A stretch of 64,000 bases of DNA, taken from Crocodylus rhombifer. Lineage: Eukaryota; Chordata; Crocodylia; Crocodylidae. The stretch spans positions 580,634-644,633 of the forward strand of contig JAVSML010000041.1 of the NCBI GenBank assembly GCA_038503035.1, read 5' to 3'. Below the pieces are notes generated by a model. It did no database searches, was not told the DNA's origin, and worked only from the letters and a program-made list of their open reading frames with translations. A program made the position numbers and the translations under genes. Of the stretch, positions 33,140 to 45,600 are shown one piece after another. Positions within the stretch are counted from its first letter, which is position 1. Each line of letters begins with the position of its first letter.

Positions 33140-34185
33140 AGTGAAGCATCTGTGTCCTTAACGTCTGAATCGCCAAACAGGAAGCTATCACTGTACAGTC
33201 CATGCACCACCCGTGCCTTTACATTTCCAGTTACAACCCATGCTTTATTTTAAATTGTTCCCCTACCTTCTGTTTTGTTGAAGTCGACAGTGCAAACAGG
33301 TCCACAAGAGCACAGAAGCACTCGCAGATACTAGGCGCTCACTACGCGAATTGTACTGCCTGGATTTGAAAATGTTGGCTCCTTCCAACATTGTTGAGCC
33401 CTACAAATTGGTTTCCACATTGTTAAAAAAACCCAAAAAATATGCCAAACTATCTAGGCCTGTAACACAGGCAATACACTCTGATCACTAGCTCCCGTAG
33501 TCTAAATCCTGAGTCAATACTTGCTCAGGTGGATACCCAGCGATTTCAACAGCTGAGGAAAGATTTCAACATTTAATCTGCTTGGTGGTTTGCCTTTTTT
33601 TAATGTTTGTCAGATCAGGCCCACTGTGAATAAATGTATGATCTTCTGACCTTCCCCTTTTAACTTCAGTGCCTGGGCACTTCCTAAGGACATTTTTTAT
33701 TTGGGGAAGGTGGCTTCATTGGTCAATGGGATAAAAATATTTTATCGTGTGAGACTTCAGAAATGCTCCCCAGAGGTCAGTAACAGTAGTCCATGATTGA
33801 AGCTGAAAGATGACAGAGCCCAACCATGAAAGGCCAAGTTTTAACCAAGGGCCCTTGTTTCTTTTATAGTCCTCAGACTACAGACCACAGCTGCCGTTGT
33901 TTCTCCCTCTTGTGAGCTCTTTCCTTCTTGCTGTTGACTTCACCAGGGGTTTTGCCTGGGTGAGGAACGCAGGATTCATCCTTCTTTCTGGCATCAGGAG
34001 ATAAATAGCAGAAGGGTAAATATGTGCTACCACTTGTTTCACTTAAGCAGTGTTTTTAAATGTGCCAATTTATTTCAGAGAAAGACGACTAGAATAAGGA
34101 TCCTGTAATTGTTCACTGTGCATTCAATGTCTGCATATTGTCTGCATATCACTGCAATAAACTCTATGGGGTTTTTTTCCCCCCC
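33140..34185 (+). other. CD8A: CD8A 3' UTR (probable)
   Basis: Follows the stop codon, with no repeat recognised. AATAAA occurs at 33629-33634 and at 34156-34161. A T-rich tract with C7 follows the second within about 15 bp. The true end is not determined. Confidence 0.5.
34156..34161 (+). terminator. CD8A: candidate CD8A polyadenylation signal
   Basis: GCAATAAACTC followed by GGGGTTTTTTTCC, a plausible signal with a downstream G/T-rich element. The alternative is AATAAA at 33629. Confidence 0.45.
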
Positions 34186-34364
34186 CAATCATTAGTATAA
34201 ATATCATCAAAAAATTAATTAAACTATATTTCTACATAATGTCATTATGGTCTTTTTCTTTTTCTGCTGCTTAGTTTTTCTCAGGCTAGACATCGAACCA
34301 AAGATATAAATGATCTGCTTCTCTTTCCCTGCTGAATCCTAAAGAAAATACAGGGGTTAAGATC

Positions 34365-34520
34365 CAGGGCTGGGTTTCAGGAGATCTGGGTTCAGCTCCT
34401 ACTTCTGGCACATGAAGGTCATGGCATGTGACCTTAATTACTCGATGCATTCGATTCTCAGCTGTTGAACAGGGACAGTAATACTTCCCTCATACAGATG
34501 CTGCAAGATAAATCTCTCAG
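34365..34520 (+). mobile_element. MIR-like SINE
   Basis: AGGAGATCTGGGTTCAGCTCCT, then GCATGTGACCTTAATTACTCGAT, then TCTCAGCTGTTGAACAGGGACAGTAATACTTCCCTCA follow the order of MIR core-SINE landmarks (tRNA-like B-box region, core, CTCAG...AATGGGG-AATAATA tail). It is old and diverged. Confidence 0.7.
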
Positions 34521-36993
34521 CCGATCAGAGTCACAAGATACTGTGGTGACGGGCACTCAATAAAAACTTAGTTAAAAAGATATCGACTGACCACACTATC
34601 TGTTGCAATGGTCTTACACACAAATCAGCCATGAGCGCTGACGTTGCCACAACAACACACTCAAAATCCCTTTTCAACTTTCCAAAAATATCACCTCTCG
34701 AATATTGATTCTGGTAAGAGCCATGGCCCCCAGCCAACAGAGCACTTAAGGTGGTGCCTGACCTAAGGCTTGAGTGTAGGCCTCTTCACCCGACAAAGCA
34801 ATGCCTTTGCGAAAGATGCAGAGATATTAGAAGGGGGCTGAAATACAATCATTTGATAACCCTTGTGGGCATCTTCATGAAGTGACTGCAGGGCTAGGGG
34901 AGGATTATTAGAATTTCCTGTATGAACGTATCGACCTAACGTAATGGGGCTGGTGGGAAAAGCAACACAAAAGCCATAGTGGAGCAACTCATCCAACAAA
35001 CTTGGAGGTAGAACGGGGAGAGCAGACAGGGGCATATTTCTAGGTCTGACGCCAATGTGACACAGGTGTCACGGAAACAGATCAAGGGGCTGTAGAGACT
35101 GAGAAAGCCTTTTGAGAGATGAAGTGTGAAGATCCATTGTCAGGGGAACGGGTTGACTCAGAGAGTGTGTTTGACACCATCGGTGCTCCCAGAGAGAGTG
35201 GACCTGCAGGCAGTGAAGAGAGGTCAGATCAATTACAGTTGACCAGAGGAAGGAAGCCCCAGGCCCATCCCAAGAGCAGGAGACTCGTGTTATTCCACCC
35301 TTAGAAAACTATTAGCTAAAGGCCCTGAGAGAGACCCCAAAGGATCCGAGATACCATTGGGCCAGTAACTAGAATACCCAACGTACACAATGCGCAATCA
35401 ATGTGTGGAACTCATTGCCACAAGATATCACTGAAGTGAAGAGCTTAGCAATGCTCAAAAGGGATAATCACTGTTAATTTTACAATACCACTTAGAAGTC
35501 CCACACAAGACTGATGCCACATGGCATTACATGCCCTACATATATTTAACAAGAGACAGCTCTGTCCCAGTAGTTATAGCCTTAAATATAGCATAGGGCA
35601 GGAGGGAAAGAAACAGAGAATGGCCTTCCCACATTGACCTGAGAGTAAAGGCAAAACTAAGTGGGGCGTGGGGATTACCTAAGTCTACATCTATTACCAC
35701 TGGGCCATGCTGAGAATATCCAGAGCTACTTCAAATTATTTTAAGTGTTGAATTAAAAGGGAGCACTGACCATGCTACCACGGGGCACAAGCCAACTTCA
35801 GACCTAAAGAAACCTGGCACAAATGCCCCCTCTGGGGAGGCTAATCGAAAATCATCCAATTAAAGAGCTTCTTACACTCCCACGGAAGCATCTGTTATCA
35901 TCAGAGAGCGGGCATTAGAGAGGACAAGCGTCTTTGGCCTGCACTTGTATTCTACATTGATCATTCCTCCTAAAAACAAAATGGATCGAGTCAAAATGAT
36001 TCTTTGCACCTAATACGTACGCGGGGCCCGCAGAGCAGATGTTACAGATTTGCTGCATTGTTCTCAGCCTAAAAAAGATGAGCTGCCAGGAACAGCGCGA
36101 GTAGGAAAGCTCATCATTCAGAAACTTTTCTTCTCTGCACTCTGCCTCATCAAAAACAAAAGCCCAGGTGTGTTGCTCTCCTCAACTGTAACATTTGTCA
36201 TTCTAAAAGCAGCAGTCCATGCATTTAGTACAGTAACTACAAAGATCACACGATCCTTCCAGCGGTGACATACCATATGCATACGATCAAGCGGCCTTCA
36301 TGACATTTGTGAACCACAAAGGTAAAGGCTACGCGGTCTGTAATGGTGTCACACAGACTTAAGACGCCTGTAACCTTGTATCCGTTTATATCTGCGAGAA
36401 ACCAAACTGAAGTCTGGCCAAATCTATTGGTTAAAACTCAGCATCCTCCTTTGTGCAATGCTCCAAGGTAGGTTTCTCTGACACTAAGCATGGACACCCG
36501 AGCTAAATGCAACTGAGCTAGCTCAGGCAGCAGAACTAGCATAGCCATGAGCACCATGGTCCACCTAGGCTAATCAGTTGTACTAAGGCTCTGAGGGTAT
36601 ATTAGCTGTGTATGTGTAGTGGTCTGCCTGGACCACACTGCTTGCGATGCCTGATCTAGCTCATTCATCGCAGAGTCTACTGTGTGAGCTGGGCTTGCGA
36701 AACTTTTGCAGTCCTACACAGGACTTCTTGTCAGACCAAGCTTTCCCAGCTCAGGTCAGCAAACCTCAGAACCACATGAGCTTTCACAGCCATGTCACTT
36801 GTGCCTGGAGATCTTCACATAATGAAAGACCTCTCCAGCACTGGAAGCGATAAAACCTCCTACCACCAGAAGAGTTTGAAGCCTTGATCCTTCTGGAAGG
36901 AGCCTACACACTGAACCTTTCTTTCATGAATGGTCTTTGTCTAAGTGGACATCCTTCATACGCATTGGGGAATCTGCATCTCTTTGTCTTCAA
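34521..36993. other. intergenic stretch
   Basis: A short LINE-3'-like remnant lies at 35385-35475 (TGTGTGGAACTCATTGCCACAAGAT, typical of L3/CR1 3' ends). A sequence at 36480-36640 with AGCTAGCTCAGGC and GAGGGTATATTAGCTGTG may be part of an old DNA element. No coding region is supported. Confidence 0.45.
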
Positions 36994-38915
36994 TATAGAA
37001 TAACAGAATCATAGAAAATGAGAGCTGGCAGGGACCTCTGAAGGTCATCTAGTCCAACCCCCTGCTCAAACTAGGACCATCCCCAACTAGATCATCCCCA
37101 ACTAGCTGGGTTTTGAAAACCTCCAACAATGGAGCTTCCCCCACTTCCCTGGGTAACCTGTGCCAGTGTTTTACTACCCTCCTGGTGAGAAAATTCTTCC
37201 TAATATCTAACCTTAACTTCCCTTGCTGCAACTTGAGACCATTGCTCCTTGTCCTGTCATCTGCCACCGCTGAGAACAGTCCAGCTCTTTCCTCTTTTGA
37301 AGCCCCTTTTGAACTGCTAGTAAATCCCCTCTCAGTCTTCTCTTTTCTAGACTAAATAAGTCCAGTTCCCTCATCCTCTCCTCATCAGTCATGTGTCCCA
37401 GCCCCTGAACCATTTTTGTTGCCCTCCACTGGACTGTCTCCAATTTCTTCACATCTTTTCTGTAGTGGGGGGCCCAAAACTGAACGTAGTACTCCAGATG
37501 TGGCCTCATCAGTGCTGAATAAAGGGGAAGAATCACTCCCCTTGCCCTGCTGGCAACACACTAACCAATGCAGCTCACTATGCCATTAGCCTTCTTGGCA
37601 ACAAGGGCATACTGTTGGCTCATATTCAGTTTATTGTCCATTGTAACCCCCAGGTCCTTTTCTGCAGAGCTGCTGCCTAACAGTCAGCCTCCAGCCTGTA
37701 TCGGTCCATGGGATTTCTCCATCCTAAGTGCTGGACTTTTCATTAGTCCTTGTTGAACCTCAAGAGATTTTCTTTTGTCCCAATCTTCCAATTTGTCTAG
37801 GTCACTCTGAATCCTAGCCCTACTCTTCACCATATGTACTACTCCTCCCTGCTTGGTATCTTCTGCAAACTTGCTGAGGGTGCACTCTGTGCCATCTTCC
37901 AAGTCATTGATGAAGGCATTGAACAAAACCAGCCCCAGGAACAACCCCTGGGCCACTCCACTTGATACCAACTGCCAACTAGACATCAAGCCATTGATTA
38001 CTGCTCTCCGAACCAGACGCTCCAGCCAGTTTTCTGTTCACCTTACAGTCCATTCATCCAGCTTGTACTTCCTTAGCTTGCCTGAGAAAATGCTGTGGGA
38101 GACGGTATCAAAAGCCTTGCTAAAATCAAGGTACACCACATCCGCTGGTCTCCCCGCATCCACAGAGCCAGTCATCTCATCATAGAAAGCAATCAGATTG
38201 GTCAGGTATGACTTGCCCTTGGTGAGTCCATGCTGGCTGTTCCTAATCACCTTCTCCTCCAAGTGCTTAGAAATGGATTCCTTGAGGACCCGCTCCATGA
38301 TATTTTCAGGGACTGAGGTGAGGCTGACTGGTCTGTAGTTCTCTTGATCCTCCTTTTTCCCTTTCTGAAATATGGGTGCTATGTTGGCCCTTTTCCAATC
38401 ATCTGGAAACTCTCCTGATAGCTGTGAATTTTCAAAGATAGTGGCTAGCAGCTCTGCAATCGCATTGGCCAACTCCATCTGCACCCTTGGGTGCATCCCA
38501 CCCAGCCCCGTGAACTTCCACGCTTTCCACGCATGAGCCCCACGCTTTCCACGATCCTCCTCTTGTTACTGACACACTTGTAGAAACCCTTCTTGTTTCC
38601 CTTCACATCCCTTGCTAGCTGCAACTCCAACTGCACTTTGGCCTTCCTGACTTCACCCCTGCATGCCCGAGCAATGCTCTCATACTCCTCCTGAGTTGTC
38701 TGCCCAAGCTTCTGCTCCTTTTAAGCTTCCTTTTTGTGGTTAAGCTCACCAAAGAGTTCTCTGCTAAGACAAGCTGGTTGCTTGCCACATTCGCTAGCCT
38801 TCCTGCACATCGGGATGGTTTGTGCCTGCACCCTCAGTAAGATTTCTTTAAAATACAACGAGGTCTCCTGGACTCCTTGCCTCCCCAGACTGGCCTCCCA
38901 GGGGATCCAGGGGAT
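36994..38915 (-). mobile_element. CR1 LINE, long copy with decayed ORF2
   Basis: On the minus strand from about 38915 to 36994 the ORF2 blocks occur in order. RELFGELNHKKEA is followed by GQTTQEEYESIARACRGEV, KGNKKGFYKCVSNKRR, and then an internal deletion. After that come WKRANIAPIFQKGKKEDQ, NYRPVSLTSVPE, VVYLDFSKAFDTVSH, KFAEDTK (catalytic FADD altered to FAED), [19 protein letters not shown] and [16 protein letters not shown]. The 3' UTR and CTATGATTCTG-type tail end near 37000. Frameshifts and the altered palm motif make it inactive. Confidence 0.93.
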
Positions 38916-40589
38916 TTTAAGCCCTTAAAAGAGGTGAGAATCCTTCTCACCTCTCCCCCGCCTGCCACTGTTGCTTTTCCTGCTGCGCTATAGGATGGGG
39001 GAAGCACCAGAGCTGTTCATGTCCACCCCAGCTGGGCTGCATGTGGCCTGGGCTCAGCTGTGTTCTGTGAAAAGTATTGTCAGGAAGAGAAACACTATCT
39101 TGCCATCTTTACATCGGACCCTTTAAACACCGTTTGTACTTTGAAGGGTTGTCTACAGTGACCTCCAATGCATTAGGAAAGATTCTGCAAGAACACAGCA
39201 AAATGTGCTGATCATGGGAGGGATTTTGTACTGAAAAGCCCCAGGCAATATGCATAGGAATGACTATTTAAACCAAACATTTCCTGAACGTAGTCCTTCA
39301 ATACCGTATTACGCATCACAGCTACATTAAATATATAGACAACAGTACACTAATATGAAACAAGCAACAAAACCATTATTCCGGTTTTAAGTAAATTCCT
39401 GTAACTCAGGTTGATTCCCCATTACATTTTTCAAATCAAATCCAATGATTAGTTCATAATTCATATATTCAGTAACATTTATTTCTGGATCTCTTACCTA
39501 CAGTCAACAGGGCTCAACAGCATACTGGTTGCAAACAGAATACGTATGTTTAAAAAAAGGTGTGATACATCATAGTGCAACGCTTCTTGTTACATGAAAC
39601 ATGCTAAAATCTCACATTATAGAATAAGTGTAAAAAAAAAAAATACAGTCCTGAGCCACATGAACAAATAGCATATCTTGCCATTATTAATCTCTAGTTG
39701 TATTGTACCATCAAATCTTAAGCAGATCCTGTACTGCTTTCAGTATGTAACTGCCTATAAACAGACAGCCCCTTTTGCTAAAGGAGAACAAATATTTATG
39801 AAAGCAAAGACTAGGTTCTTTTTGTAAATCTGGTATCTTTTATTAGACCAACTCAAATAGTTTCATCTATGAAAATGAAAGCACCCGCGTGTGTCCCAAA
39901 TCATGAACAAACCCCAGGGAACACAAGATCCCAATCCTATTCAATAATATCCCTGCTCCCACAGGGAAGGCTTCTAGCTCGCAGATGAACTTCCATCCCC
40001 AAGCAGACTCAGCGGAGATGCTATTCTTAATACAAGTGCTCAGCTGCAACAAACTCCATCAGATAAAAAGAAATCAGCAGGCCACATAGGGTGTATTTGC
40101 AAGGGGCTACCCCATTGTGATGGTAGATGCAAATATTAATGTTGATTGAGATCCCACTGAAATAAACAGAAGGATTTTCATCGACTGCCAAAGGCTTTTG
40201 CCCTTCAAAATTGTTCAAACCAAAATCATGAACTGAAAAAGTGTGAGCAAAACAGAAGGAAATTTCCAAATAATGTAAAACAAAGGCCCTGATTCAGCAG
40301 CACGAGGTTAAATCCACACAAAACACTACTGGACTTCTTGAATGGACTGGGCCTGCCAGACCATATTCTTATAAAAATTCATTTTACAGCCCTACCTACT
40401 TTGGGAATCTTGTCACTGACCATTTAATCCCAATGACTATTTCAGGAAATGCTGTTCTCTCTTTGTATATGCCACTGAAGATGAATTACTAACCTGCACT
40501 CTGCTGGCCAGAAGTCGCATAGCACTCAAGTATATTTTCAGTTTAGGAGTATTTTCACAAGTGCAGAATACCCATGAAGGTTTCAGAAC
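38916..40589. other. intergenic stretch
   Basis: No gene. At 39824-39870 GGTATCTTTTATTAGACCAACTCAAATAG is a fragment of the Penelope-like repeat family (copies at 22968, 40596 and 41105). The rest is A/T-rich and unrecognised. Confidence 0.45.
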
Positions 40590-40595
40590 ATGAGC

Positions 40596-40890
40596 AGACA
40601 AAGCTGTTTGGGTAAAAGTGATATCCTTTGTTAGAACAACTAAATGGTTGCCAAAAAAAATTGTTCTTTGCAAGCTTTTGGAGCAACATGCCCTTCATCA
40701 GGCAAAGGAGAAACTGAAGCTGTTATGAGTTTTCCAAGGTAGAAAACAGGCCGATTTATTAAAAGCAGCTCTGTGAAAATACAAATGCAGAATAATTTGG
40801 GAGACAATAGCTGGTGTAATAGCTCTACCCGAAGAACTTTGTCTGCCTGTGTCCTCAGACCAACACAGCTGCCACCAACAACCCTGAAAC
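40596..40890. repeat. fold-back unit of the Penelope-like repeat family (copy B)
   Basis: The left part, on the minus strand, reads CCTTTGCCTGATGAAGGGC, a hairpin, CCAAAAGCTTGCAAAGAAC, TTTAGTTGTTCTAACAAAGG and TTTTACCCAAACAGCTTTGTCTGC. The right part on the plus strand has CTACCCGAAGAACTTTGTCTGCC and ends TCAGACCAACACAGCTGCC. The ACCC(A/G)AA...ACTTTGTCTGC blocks are thus inverted, as in copy A. Confidence 0.62.
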
Positions 40891-41104
40891 ATGGAAGATA
40901 TTGTATTTTGCCATTTGAATTGGAAATTTCAGAACATAAAGCAGCAGCCAAACTCAAGAGCAACATATATTTTCCAAGGCTGCACTAAATACTGACATCA
41001 GATTTATGGCATCGGGTCACCCCAGGCAACCTGCCTGCTTCTTCCCTGCTATGGTCTCCCAAGCTATTTTGCATTTTCACAGACCAACTTTTTACAGATT
41101 GGCT

Positions 41105-41475
41105 TTTTTTCTACCTTGGAGAACCCATAAGAGCTTCAGTTTCTCCTTTGCCTGATGAAGGGTGTGTGGGCCCAAAAGCTTGCGAAGAACAATTTTTTGC
41201 AACGATTTAGTTGGTCTAATACAAGATATCACCTTTACCCAAAGAGCTTTATGTCCTTAAACCAGAGGCGGGCAATTATTTTGGGTGGAGGGGCACTTAC
41301 TAAGTTTTGGCAAGCCATAGAGGGCTGCATGCCATGGCCAGATAAATACTAATTTTTTAAATTTTTTAGGGGCCCCCCAGGCTGAATAGAATGGCCTGGT
41401 GGGCCACATCTGGACCCCGGACCACATTTTGCCCACCCCTGCCTTAGACCAACATGGCTACAACCATGCAGCCAC
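41105..41475 (+). repeat. Penelope-like repeat (copy C), interrupted by a MITE
   Basis: GAGCTTCAGTTTCTCC, TTTGCCTGATGAAGGGTG, GGCCCAAAAGCTTGCG, TTTAGTTGGTCTAATAC, TATCACCTTTACCC ... TCCTTA(A/G)AC, then (after the MITE at 41264-41441) TTAGACCAACATGGCTACAA. It is inverted relative to the left part of copy B, so B and C form a larger fold-back with arms of about 150 bp. Confidence 0.65.
41264..41441. mobile_element. hAT MITE, 178 bp (copy 2)
   Basis: The ends CAGAGGCGGGCAATTATTTT and CATTTTGCCCACCCCTG belong to the family at 32837, in inverse orientation. The 8-bp flanks CCTTAAAC and CCTTAGAC differ at one base. The insertion splits the CCTTAGACCAACATGGC tail of Penelope-like copy C, so it is younger than that repeat. 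Confidence 0.9.
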
Positions 41476-41798
41476 TCCACAATTTCCATGCTACAAAAAA
41501 AAAAGACCCAGTCACATTACTGGGTACTTACATGAGCCCTCTCAAGGCTGGTGCCGAGTGCTTCACTGATATAGAAGACATTTAGCCATAAAATGCAAGT
41601 TTAAATGAGACTGGACAGGGCTATAAAATGCATGTTTAAATGCAGCCATAAAATGTGGGATTCAGTGTTACTGGACAGGGCTATTTTAGACATCATTTCC
41701 ACTATATGCACCATAGTTTTCTCGTATTGGTTATAAAAGCAACAAAGCTGCCACGACTCTTCTGTTATGTTGCTACTTAGAGGAAAAAATTGTAAGTA

Positions 41799-42259
41799 CA
41801 GGTGCCCCTCGCTTTATGCTGTACACGCATTCCTGGAAAACGGCACATAACTCAAATTCGCATAAAGGGAACCCGCTTTACAATGTAACAAATAGGGATA
41901 CGTTTCAAGACCTCGATTGTTCTGAACGCCAGACCCATTTCTACCACTTTTAAAGGACAATTTTGGTACTCACCAACAGCAGACAGGGCACACAAGCACA
42001 GGGCATTATCATAATGGAGGTGGCAACTACAGAAATGTGACAGATGAGCGAGGAGCACAGATCCACACGGGAGACAATATTTTGGCTCATGTCACTCCTG
42101 CAACGCACTGCACGAAGCTGCTGACTGCAGGCTTCCACCACACCAGTCGCATAAGAGTGAATATACCTCGCATATAATAACAAATTTTTGTTATAAAAAG
42201 GATCATCGTGTAAGAGCAAATTTGCACGTACGGAACCCGCATAAAGTGAGGGAAACCCG
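41799..42259. mobile_element. mariner/pogo-like non-autonomous element, 461 bp
   Basis: The left end CAGGTGCCCCTCGCTTTATGC pairs with the right end GCATAAAGTGAGGGAAACCCG. TA dinucleotides flank it at 41797-41798 and 42260-42261, as expected for Tc1/mariner-type insertion. TIR sequences of this kind (CAGxxxxCCCTCG...) are familiar from pogo/Tigger elements. No transposase frame was recognised. Confidence 0.72.
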
Positions 42260-42440
42260 TACTCGTATATTTTGTTTCCCAAAGAACAGCGAATCCATCC
42301 TTATAAATACACACTCAGGATCCGACGGGATTCAGCAGTCCCATGACAACACGCCAGGCTGTTTTATATGCGTTATTGAAACCCAGATCATGTCCCCATT
42401 CCCAGACCATCATCATCCCCCTGTGAAGGTGCCCCTAGGG

Positions 42441-42608
42441 CTGGGGCAGGCAATTATTTTGGGCAGAGGGCCGCTTACTGAGTTTTGGCAAGCCATCGAG
42501 GGCCACATGACAGGCAGCCCAGGGCAGATTAATTAATTTTCTAAAGGCCTGGATAGAATAGCCTGGCAGGCAGCATCTGGCTCCCGGGCCACATTTTGCC
42601 CACCCCTG
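42441..42608. mobile_element. hAT MITE, 168 bp (copy 3), perfect 8-bp TSD
   Basis: The ends CTGGGGCAGGCAATTATTTT and CATTTTGCCCACCCCTG match copy 2 in the same orientation. CCCTAGGG occurs on both sides (42433-42440 and 42609-42616); this 8-mer is itself palindromic. Confidence 0.9.
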
Positions 42609-42616
42609 CCCTAGGG

Positions 42617-45600
42617 CAATTGGGCTGGATACAGGGTGGCAAGTAGGGAGAAGAGCTGTGTTATTTGTCCTTTGGCCCCAAGGAGAAGCCCTGGATGAGT
42701 AGCACAGCTTGAGGCTGCTTTTTAAAAAAAAAAAAAAAAGAGTGCTCTTGCATAGAGCCGTGAATGACAGAGTGTCTATTAACAGAGCACAGTATTGCTG
42801 GGGGCTGAGGCCAGTGCAATGTGGGGGGGCGGGGCACATACTTAGCAGATCCTGCATCTTGGGTAGGGGAAACAACAGCCTATTTTCCCTTAGCAGACAA
42901 CAGATCTTGTAGCCCCAGTGGCTCAGCATGAAGAAATCTCAGCAAGGGGAATTTCACTCCAGCGGTCCCACTAGCCCGGTCTTCAGTCCAGAGTCCCAGA
43001 CCTGATGGACATAATCTGGACCGTCTATTTTTAAAGTTGTCTGCAGTGAAGAGAGCAAGTTTGAGCAGAACAAAAAGCAGAATGCTCTGCCGTTCCCATT
43101 TGATTTTCCTGGAATTGGAGAAGTTATGACTAAGCGGGTTTTACTGCATAGCTTTCTTAGTTAATTGGAGACCCCGAGCATAGAGGGAAGATTGAAATCA
43201 ATACAGCACTTTGCTGAAAAGCAACGCAATTTTTTTGTTGGCAGGAGCAATCAGTTGGTCACCTCTGCCTGCAGTTTGTGGTTCCGAAGTTAGTGCAGAA
43301 ATAAGCTCCTTTATCAGGCCTCACAGAACTGATCAGCGCTAAAAGATACTGAACAAGCAACAAGCCTGCCAGTGCTAACGAGGCAGCCACAGGGCCATAA
43401 AAACTATTTACCTCAGCTGCTGCAGTTATGCACATCCCAAGAGCTATGTACTTCTGTAAAACCTGGTCACACTTTATATTTACAGTCTAGTTTACACAGG
43501 GTTATTAAACAGAGGTTTTCAAAAATGGTAAATCAATTGCTAGTCCAAACAGGATGCTTATTACTCTATTTTGTAACACCATCTACAGGTGATTTTATGA
43601 CCATCTACAAAAACACAAAGACTAGCAAGCCATGACACCATTATATATATAAAACATTATCAGGCCTTTATAAAACATATATCAAAGGAATTGTAACAGT
43701 ATAATGGGATTGAAAAATCTTTCCTTAAGGGCCAGCCATGTCTCCATGAAGCACGTGATTATCAGTCATCATTAGTGGCCTTTTTGCCTTTGAGCACGAG
43801 AAGGACAAAAGTGCAATACTGGTGTTGGATTCAGAAGCAACACATGCCTGTGATCAGTGCTGTAGCAAGGGGGTGCGAGTGGAGCGACCACCTCAGGCAC
43901 CAAAGCAAAGGGATGCCAACAGAATGCTGCCCAGCAGGGGTGGAGTGTGGGATGGAGCCACAAGTGGCTCATTTAGGGGAGTGCGTGGGGGGGAGGGCAG
44001 TTCCCGCAGCTCCATGCACTCCCAGGCAAGCATGGGGGGGGCATATACCCCCCGGATCTGTGCACAGGGTGAGGGTGGGCTGCCGCTGCAGGCTTGCCCC
44101 AGGCACCAAACTTCCTTGCTGCCCTTGATGATGATTCAGCCACATGCCCGGCCCTGGTATCCCTATATGAAGTAACAGCATTTTGATTGTCACACAGCAA
44201 TATTAGGACTACATAAAAGTGCTGTTCAAGGGCTTGAAACGTGGTCCTAAAACAGTAAAAGGAGACAGACCTCCAACATGGACTTCTTAACCAAGAGTGG
44301 AGAAAGACCTGATATTTTAGCACAATTTTTAAAAGAAACGGAGTTAATTTTGCTGCCAGTTTTCAAAGGCTGGTGTGTGCAGCATTTCTCTAAGCTCAGC
44401 TGCTCACTGAAGACCACTAAAAATTCATTAAATTAAATGCTCTTCTAATGTTTTTTAATGTGAGCAATTTCTAGAGTTGCCAGAGGAAGTGGTAAGTGGG
44501 AGAAGCTAGTCTGTTCTGCCCCAAATAGAAAGGAAGGTATTTATGGCATCTCAGGATTTAAACATGGCATGTGCTGTGAAAATGCTTGCTAACACCCATC
44601 CGTTGTTTTAAGGACACAGGTCATTTTAAATGTTTCAAAACCACTAGCATCAGCTGTTTAAAGAGTTTCAAAATAATAAATCCTTATTGCTAAACCAAAT
44701 AGGCTCATTAGGAGGAACTGCAATTGCACGTTGCAGTCAGCTGATTATTATATTTATGTGGGTAAAGGAAAAACACAGCTTCATAGCATAAACGTTTGGG
44801 AGGAAGGGGGACTGGTTGATTTATTTGTACATCATCTACAAGGACATGGGGAGGCAGATGTCGAGGGAGGTTGCTTGCATCACAGTCGCTGCCCTTTAGG
44901 TTAGAGACTAGAGGCATGTCTACACTACCTCTGGGCAATGCCTAGATACACTATTGTGAAGCCAGCTTTGGGGTGCATGTGCAACTCCCAAGAATAAGGC
45001 ATTAGAGAAGACTTAGAAGAGCCCTGAGCATGTGCTATAATAAGCAGGCTAGAGATAGAGCCTATACTCAGCACTGCTTTAAGGCAGCTGCACTGCCTCA
45101 TTTTCAAGAGCTGGCATGCATGCCAGGGAAAGGAGCTGGGGGAGATGCTGAGCATGCCTCTCTAAGACCTGCCAGGGAAAGCACATAGACGGTGGAAACA
45201 TTGGAGTGACAGAATAAAGAGGAGAGAACTCAGCATGCATTCGCACAGCAAGCCCAGAGACATCAGTGAGGAAAAAGCTTCAGTCAACCCAAATCTATGC
45301 TTCATCAAGCTTCACCTTAGAGACACCAGTCAATTCAGTGATCTGGGAAAGATCAGGGAAGGCAGTGATCTGACAAGGAAAAGATGATCCCGTGCACCAA
45401 GCTAGAATAGAAAGTGTTGGTCGGTGCTTTCACTGAAATCCTCATCCTCACCAAAAGAAAACACAGGAGGTTCAGAGGACAGGTAAGGCAACAGACACTG
45501 TGTACTGGAAAAAAATCTACAGTCAAAACACTCACCGGGGCCAGGTGCCTCATCCTGCTCCCGTTCCTCTGTACTTCCAGGCACAGCAAAAGCAGAACCT

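Noticed and set aside
43857..44158. hAT element with ends CAGTGCTGTAGC and CCCGGCCCTG
   Set aside because: The ends are weakly inverted and the flanking 8-mers do not match, so boundaries cannot be supported.
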